This document shows positions 1 to 3,503 of a stretch of DNA of 5,567 bases, in pieces. The position numbers were made by a program, and so were the translations under genes. The notes under the pieces were generated by a model. The model saw nothing but the letters and a program-made list of their open reading frames with translations. It was not told the origin of the DNA and did not search any database. The DNA lies in contig JAEYWB010000871.1 in NCBI GenBank assembly GCA_023429275.1, positions 1-5,567 of the forward strand, given 5' to 3'. The stretch comes from Planctomycetota bacterium. GTDB lineage: Bacteria; Planctomycetota; Planctomycetia; Planctomycetales; Planctomycetaceae. The number at the start of each line of letters is the position of its first letter. The first letter of the stretch is position 1.

Positions 1-1525
1 CGTCTCGCGCGCCTGGGGGGGCCTGGCTTCTGCGGAGGACTCCCGGGACGAAATCCGCACCGTGGCACGGCGGGTCGACGAGTTCCTCTCGCAACGGCTG
101 ACCGCGGAAGGAGTTCCGGCGGCGGAGCGGGCTGATGACGCCGAGTTCTTCCGCCGGGCTTCGCTCGATCTTTGCGGACGCATTCCCCCCGCGGCCGAGA
201 TCCGGGAGTTCCTGGCGAGCGACGACCCCCACAAGCGGGAGGGGGCGGTCGACCGGATGCTCCGTTCGTCGACGCACATCATCCACGCGACCAACCAGTG
301 GCGGCGGGTGCTTCTGCCGGAAGCGGATGCCGACGTTGAGGTTCGGTTCTTTCTGCCCGGCTTCGAGGCCTGGCTGCGAACCCGGATCGCCTCCAACGAA
401 CCGCTCGACCGGATTGCGGCCGAGCTCCTGACGCTCAAGCTCGAGGGGAATGCGACGCAAGGTTTTTCTCAGCCGACGGAGCCGAGCCCGCTCGCCTTCT
501 ACCGGGCGAAGCAGTCGAAGCCCGAGAACCTCGCGTCGGCGACGGCCCGGGTGTTCCTCGGCCTGCGGATCGATTGCGCCCAGTGCCACCATCACCCGTT
601 CGATACCTGGAAGCAGGAGCAGTTCTGGAGCTTTGCGGCGTTCTTCCAGGACGCCGGAGGGATGCCGAACGAAAAGCCGGTCGATCCGAAGTCGATCCGG
701 GTCGCGGAGACGGAGGCGACGGTCCCGGCCGTGTTTCTCGATGGGGCCAGGCCGGAGTGGAAATCCGACAGCACCGGCCGGGGCGAGGTGAGCCGGTGGG
801 TGATCTCCGGCGAGAACCCTTACTTCGCCCGGGCGGCGGCGAACCGGATCTGGGCGAACCTGTTCGGGCGGGGGATCGTCGAGCCGGTCGATGACTTCAG
901 CCAGAGCAACCCCCCGAGTCTTCCGGAACTGCTGGACTTCCTTGCGACCGAGCTTCGAAAGCACGGTTATGACCAGCAGTTTCTGATTCGCGTGCTGACG
1001 TCGACGGAGGCTTACAACCGGACGAGCCGCGTCACAGATCCGAGACAGGAGGCTCCGGAACTTGTTGCCCGGATGCCGGTTCGGGCGCTGTCGCCGGAGG
1101 AGCTGTTCGACAGTCTCGCCCAGGCGACGGGGTATCGGCAGCCGTTCGATCCCGAGCAGCCGGTCAATTTCAATGCGGACCAGACGCGGCAGGAGTTCCT
1201 CGAGACGTTTTCGACAGAGGGTCGGACGTCGTACGAGCCGCAGTCGACGATCCTGCAGGCGCTGACGCTGATGAACGGCCGGTTCGTGGCGGACGCGACG
1301 AGCCTGTCGGACAGCAAGACCCTCGCGGCGGCGGTCGATGCACCGTTCCTGTCGCCGTCGGGGAAGATCGATGCGCTGTTCCTGACGACGCTGAGCCGGC
1401 TGCCGACTGAGAAGGAGAAGACGCGGCTGCTGCGGGTCATCGAGAAGCATCCGGATCCGCCGCGGGCCTATGCGGATATCTTCTGGACGCTGATCAATAC
1501 GACGGAGTTCAGCGTGAACCACTGA
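1..1525 (+). CDS. DUF1549/DUF1553 (PSCyt2-PSD1) exported protein, 5'-truncated by window edge
   Basis: Member of the planctomycete-type family that pairs a DUF1549 (PSCyt2) domain with a DUF1553 (PSD1) domain; its biochemical role is not established. The frame is open from base 2 to the TGA at 1523-1525 (507 codons visible). Counting from the internal GTG at 62, DUF1549 covers about residues 1-195 (RADDAEFFRRASLDLCGRIP; CAQCHHHPFDTW at 172-183) and DUF1553 about 245-480 (NPYFARAAANRIWANLFGRG, then the SNPPSLPELLDFLA stretch). CAQCH matches the haem-c CxxCH pattern, but haem binding is unproven. The GTG at 62 is probably not the true start: it lacks a Shine-Dalgarno sequence, and the residues before it (AWGGLASA, then ED) look like the end of a signal peptide with an A-x-A cleavage site. 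The start therefore lies upstream and the protein is probably exported. Such genes are often followed by a DUF1501 gene; here the next gene is convergent and unrelated. Confidence 0.93.
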   Translation, partial: VSRAWGGLASAEDSRDEIRTVARRVDEFLSQRLTAEGVPAAERADDAEFFRRASLDLCGRIPPAAEIREFLASDDPHKREGAVDRMLRSSTHIIHATNQWRRVLLPEADADVEVRFFLPGFEAWLRTRIASNEPLDRIAAELLTLKLEGNATQGFSQPTEPSPLAFYRAKQSKPENLASATARVFLGLRIDCAQCHHHPFDTWKQEQFWSFAAFFQDAGGMPNEKPVDPKSIRVAETEATVPAVFLDGARPEWKSDSTGRGEVSRWVISGENPYFARAAANRIWANLFGRGIVEPVDDFSQSNPPSLPELLDFLATELRKHGYDQQFLIRVLTSTEAYNRTSRVTDPRQEAPELVARMPVRALSPEELFDSLAQATGYRQPFDPEQPVNFNADQTRQEFLETFSTEGRTSYEPQSTILQALTLMNGRFVADATSLSDSKTLAAAVDAPFLSPSGKIDALFLTTLSRLPTEKEKTRLLRVIEKHPDPPRAYADIFWTLINTTEFSVNH

Positions 1526-1620
1526 GGGGGCGTGAGCCAAGGCCTCAAAGGATCAACTGCGAGACGCAAGCGTGGTGCGGGTTGTAATCGGAGGCTGCCG
1601 AGTCCCAAGGCCGCGCTCCG

Positions 1621-1640
1621 CTGTTAAACGCGGTTAAACG
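1621..1640. repeat. Tandem 10-bp repeat with GTTAAACG core
   Basis: Two adjacent 10-base units, CTGTTAAACG and CGGTTAAACG, match at 9 of 10 positions. They lie in the gap between the convergent DUF1549/1553 gene and the unknown minus-strand gene, just past the latter's stop codon. The A/T-rich core stands out in GC-rich surroundings. It could be a protein-binding site or a chance duplication; nothing else here decides. A 7-base inverted pair (CGGAGGC at 1589-1595 and GCCTCCG at 1646-1652) brackets it, which could form a loose stem, but there is no T-tract and I do not call a terminator. Confidence 0.4.
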
Positions 1641-1658
1641 GGCTGGCCTCCGGCGTGA

Positions 1659-2321
1659 TCAGGCCGAGGCGGATTGCGGGAGGCGGAGGACCGAGGCGGC
1701 CCGGTCGAGTTCGGCCGGGCTCAGGAGGCCGGCGGCGCCGGTGCGGAACGAGGTCGAGACGTGCCAGCGGCCGAGGAGGTCGAAGAGGCACTCGCAGGCC
1801 TTTTCGCTGATGCCGAACTTCGCCTTCAGCGGCCGGGCTTCATCGGGCGGGATGTCGAGGAACTGGCTGATCAGCAGGAAATCGCCCTGGTTCGAGAGAT
1901 AGAAGTGCAGGGCTTCGAGCTCGCCGCTGGTCTTCGGCGTGATCGAAAGGGTACACGGCCGCGGCCCGTTCCGCAGGAAACGCTTGGCGGTCGTCTGCTC
2001 GGTGCGGACGACCCGGGCGGCGGTCTCGCAGGCGGCGTAGATCACGCTTTCATCGACGAGGTCGCCCGTCTGCGTGCCGGACGCGTAGTGGCGGGACCAT
2101 GTATTGATGAGGACGTCGAGCTGAACGTGCGGCGGGACCGAGCGGAGGAACGGGACCTCCGTCAGGAAGCCGAACGAGGCGTCCGAGGGCATCCCGACCT
2201 GGTCGGCGAGCGTAATCCGCTCCAGCGTGTCGAAGAACGCGACACGGAAGGCCAGGTAGGTGAGATCGCTGCCGGGCAGCACGTCTTTGCAGATCTTGAG
2301 CATGAAAGGCGATGTTGGCAA
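1659..2321 (-). CDS. Hypothetical protein, 220 aa, cytosolic, family not recognised
   Basis: I do not recognise this protein and assign no function. It has balanced, globular composition, no signal peptide and no membrane segment, so it is probably cytosolic. Visible blocks are a hydrophobic/aromatic N-terminal part (LTYLAFRVAFFDTLERITLA at 20-39), a middle with VQLDVLINTW (67-75) and ESVIYAACETAARVV (91-105), a basic stretch near 113-121, and a C-terminal half with LEALHFYLSNQGDFLLISQF (135-154), a CEC pair at 176-178 and a likely helical end. Five cysteines (11, 98, 123, 176, 178) do not form a clear metal site. The first start after an in-frame TGA is TTG at 2321, with GAGGA seven bases upstream; the in-frame ATG at 2303 has no such site. 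It is preferred over the plus-strand frame opposite it, which is rich in Glu, Arg and Gly in the way antisense translations of GC-rich genes usually are. It is convergent with the DUF1549/1553 gene and lies downstream of gcvH on the same strand. Confidence 0.77.
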   Translation of the reverse strand: MPTSPFMLKICKDVLPGSDLTYLAFRVAFFDTLERITLADQVGMPSDASFGFLTEVPFLRSVPPHVQLDVLINTWSRHYASGTQTGDLVDESVIYAACETAARVVRTEQTTAKRFLRNGPRPCTLSITPKTSGELEALHFYLSNQGDFLLISQFLDIPPDEARPLKAKFGISEKACECLFDLLGRWHVSTSFRTGAAGLLSPAELDRAASVLRLPQSASA

Positions 2322-2328
2322 AGGATGT

Positions 2329-2333
2329 TCCTC
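2329..2333 (-). promoter_or_regulatory. Shine-Dalgarno GAGGA deciding a TTG start
   Basis: On the minus strand GAGGA lies seven bases before the TTG at 2321-2319. An in-frame TGA lies just upstream of it, so the gene cannot start earlier. The alternative ATG at 2303-2301 is about 25 bases from this site and has no purine-rich site of its own. TTG is therefore the better-supported start for the 220-residue protein. Confidence 0.55.
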
Positions 2334-2470
2334 AATTCAAGCACCTGCCCGCAGACCTGGAAGAGATGACACAACCCCTTGCGAATCGCGACCCTACGCG
2401 CGATAGGCGACGCCCGCTTTGGCCAGAGCTCCCAGATTGCCTTGTTGTTAAAGCTCAACATTTCGGCGGG

Positions 2471-2490
2471 GTGTGCGAGATTCGCAACAC
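2471..2490. repeat. Small hairpin in intergenic region
   Basis: GTG-TGCGA pairs with TCGCA-A-CAC around a three-base GAT loop, giving eight pairs with one bulged A. There is no following T-tract on either strand, so it is not a canonical intrinsic terminator. It lies about 150 bases before the start of the unknown minus-strand gene and would be in its leader if transcription began upstream. Confidence 0.35.
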
Positions 2491-2520
2491 GCGGGACACC
2501 GCGGGGAGCGGGGTAGCAGT

Positions 2521-2719
2521 CGAAAGTCGCCCGTTGAGATGAGCGAGTCTGGGTCGGTGCGGCGTGCGTCGTCGACGGGGTCGGCCGGCTGCACAGGGGA
2601 AGGGGACGAGGGAACCGGACGCTAGCGCGTTCCGGCTAATGAGGAGAGCGAGGTCGTCAGGGGGTGGGGCGTCGATTGTGCCGTCGCTCATCTCGGCGGA
2701 GCGAGGTGGCGACTTTCGC
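2521..2719. repeat. Large imperfect concentric inverted repeat (about 200 bp)
   Basis: Several exact inverted matches share almost the same centre. CGAAAGTCGCC (2521-2531) is complementary to GGCGACTTTCG (2709-2719). GAGATGAGCGA (2536-2546) is complementary to TCGCTCATCTC (2684-2694). TCGACG (2572-2577) is complementary to CGTCGA (2670-2675). A compact hairpin (2615-2635) sits in the middle. The centres fall at about 2615-2625. The right arm has roughly ten extra bases between its two main blocks. The structure lies just past the gcvH stop. It could be a folded RNA, a terminator-like element, or the remains of a non-coding mobile repeat; no transposase gene is present. Confidence 0.6.
2615..2635. 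repeat. Central hairpin around CGCTAGCG palindrome
   Basis: CCGGA-CGC pairs with GCG-T-TCCGG around a four-base TAGC loop: eight pairs with one bulged T. The core CGCTAGCG is a perfect 8-base palindrome. From memory, palindromes of this CTAGCG type recur between genes in planctomycete genomes; this is recollection, not a search result. It is the centre of the larger inverted repeat. Confidence 0.55.
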
Positions 2720-2730
2720 GAGATGGCGAC
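2701..2730. repeat. 13-bp direct repeat with 17-bp period
   Basis: GCGAGGTGGCGAC (2701-2713) and GCGAGATGGCGAC (2718-2730) match at 12 of 13 positions and are separated by TTTC. The first copy's GGCGAC end and the TTTC spacer also belong to the right arm of the large inverted repeat, so the arm may have grown by local duplication. The repeat ends seven bases before the gcvH stop codon. Confidence 0.5.
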
Positions 2731-2736
2731 TATCCG

Positions 2737-3192
2737 TTATCCCTCGTTGATCTGGCCCTTGATCATTCGCTGGGTCTCTTCCCACTTCGATTCGAGCCAG
2801 CGGACGTATTCTTCGGCCGTCATGTGTGGGACATCTGTCTCGAAGCGGTAGAGCCAGCCGTTGCCGTAGCCGTCGGTGTTGATGACCGATGGATCGCTGA
2901 GGACGGCGTCGTTGAAGGTGACGATGCGTCCCGCCGAAGGGGCGTAGAGACTCGAAACGGCTTTCGAGCTCTCGACCTGGCCGATCTCCTGCTTCCGCTC
3001 GACCTTCGCGCCGGCGTCAACCGTCCAGTCGAGAAAGTAGACGTCCTGAAGCAATCGAACTGAATACGCGGTGAAGCCGACGCGAAAGACGCCGTCCTCC
3101 GGCATGAGCCAGAGGTGGTTTTCGGAGTAGCGCCGGTCCGTCGGAATGCGGGCTTCGTACTTCCCCATGAGGAAGGTGAGTGTGTCGGACAT
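2737..3192 (-). CDS. gcvH: Glycine cleavage system H-like protein (lipoyl carrier)
   Basis: GcvH is the lipoylated carrier that shuttles the aminomethyl intermediate between the P, T and L proteins of the cytosolic glycine cleavage system. The 151-residue product has the H-protein core at about 20-118: RYSENHLWL (21-29), VGFTAYSVRLLQDVYFLDW (38-56), the lipoyl-attachment motif VESSKA with the expected lipoyl lysine at Lys77, LYAPSAGRIVTFND (82-95) and NGWLYRFE (111-118). It is longer than typical H proteins (about 125-130 aa), with an N-terminal lead of about 20 residues (TFLMGKYEARIP) and a charged, probably helical C-terminal tail from 124. ATG at 3192 is the first possible start: the frame upstream runs back to a TGA without ATG, GTG or TTG. 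The ribosome site is weak. No gcvT, gcvP, lpd or lipoylation gene is nearby, so the role may be in glycine cleavage encoded elsewhere or in another lipoyl-dependent process. Confidence 0.92.
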   Translation of the reverse strand: MSDTLTFLMGKYEARIPTDRRYSENHLWLMPEDGVFRVGFTAYSVRLLQDVYFLDWTVDAGAKVERKQEIGQVESSKAVSSLYAPSAGRIVTFNDAVLSDPSVINTDGYGNGWLYRFETDVPHMTAEEYVRWLESKWEETQRMIKGQINEG

Positions 3193-3259
3193 CCAGTGGT
3201 CTCGGTCGCGGTGGACGAACTTGGCTTCGCAGAGTGCGAGACTGGGACGACGCTGTCAA

Positions 3260-3281
3260 CCGGCAGGACTTCCTGCACCGG
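3260..3281. repeat. Hairpin upstream of gcvH
   Basis: CCGG-CAGG pairs with CCTG-CA-CCGG around a four-base ACTT loop: eight pairs with a two-base bulge. CCGGCAGG also recurs directly at 3278-3285. The hairpin lies about 70-90 bases before the gcvH start, so it would fall in that gene's leader or near its promoter. No T-tract follows. It could be an operator-like site or chance in GC-rich DNA. Confidence 0.35.
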
Positions 3282-3478
3282 CAGGGGGAGCGCGACACAA
3301 CTGTCGAGTGACGGCACGGGGCTTTGCGCTTCAGCGGGACCGTGTCCGGACAAGGCCGCAGACGATCCCCGGGGAAAGTGCGTCTTGTGACACTTTTTGG
3401 GTTGGACTACGATTTTCGACGGCAACTGGACTCTAGGACAGTTATCCGCTGTAGACATTCCGGATCCGGCTTGCGGCC

Positions 3479-3483
3479 GGAAG
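3479..3483 (+). promoter_or_regulatory. Possible Shine-Dalgarno GGAAG, leaves the prc start ambiguous
   Basis: GGAAG lies eight bases before an in-frame GTG at 3492, which would add VRRT to the N-terminus. The ATG at 3504 has only the weak GTGAG (3492-3496) seven bases upstream. Both starts give the same signal peptide core, so the mature protein is unaffected. I annotate the ATG but cannot exclude the GTG. Confidence 0.35.
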
Positions 3484-3503
3484 CAGACCCAGTGAGACGC
3501 ACG

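Larger units (their letters stand above)
2322..2736. other. Intergenic region between gcvH and the unknown minus-strand gene
   Basis: This stretch of about 415 bases follows the gcvH stop and precedes the start of the unknown gene, both on the minus strand. I see no convincing gene in it. Short frames on both strands (for example minus 2455-2691) are rich in Arg, Pro and Ser and run through the repeat arms, so I treat them as chance. The region contains a small hairpin (2471-2490), a large concentric inverted repeat (2521-2719) with a central hairpin (2615-2635), and a 13-base direct repeat (2701-2730). It must carry the 5' leader of the unknown gene if that gene is not read through from gcvH. 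No clear sigma-70 promoter was found on the minus strand. Confidence 0.7.
3193..3503. other. Divergent intergenic region between gcvH and prc
   Basis: About 311 bases separate two genes read away from each other, so promoters for both are expected here. On the plus strand, TTGTGA (3385-3390) and TACGAT (3408-3413) have a 17-base spacer and each match 4 of 6 sigma-70 consensus positions; this is a weak candidate promoter for the protease gene. Nothing equally good was seen for gcvH on the minus strand. The protease reading frame is open back to 3324, but that part is Arg/Gly-rich and precedes a good signal peptide, so I treat it as untranslated. The region also contains the hairpin at 3260-3281. 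Confidence 0.55.

Noticed and set aside
1526..1658. An intrinsic terminator between the convergent genes.
   Set aside because: Only loose stems were found (for example 1589-1595 with 1646-1652) and there is no T-tract on either strand.
1674..2369. A 231-codon open frame on the plus strand opposite the unknown 220-residue gene.
   Set aside because: It is rich in Glu, Arg, Gly and Ala with few aromatics, which is typical of antisense translation. The minus-strand frame has balanced composition and a ribosome site.
2162..2461. A 99-codon minus-strand frame beginning with MLSFNNKAIWELW upstream of the unknown gene.
   Set aside because: The first part looks protein-like, but there is no ribosome site and the rest overlaps the unknown gene out of frame, turning Arg/Ser-rich. 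A short leader peptide cannot be excluded but is not supported.
2455..2691. A 78-codon minus-strand frame in the gap between gcvH and the unknown gene.
   Set aside because: It runs through both arms of the inverted repeat and the central palindrome, has low-complexity Pro/Arg content and no ribosome site; probably repeat-derived.
3324..3503. A 60-codon N-terminal extension of the protease from the ATG at 3324.
   Set aside because: It is Arg/Gly-rich and would bury the signal peptide 60 residues inside the protein; the start at 3504 (or GTG 3492) gives a normal Prc length.
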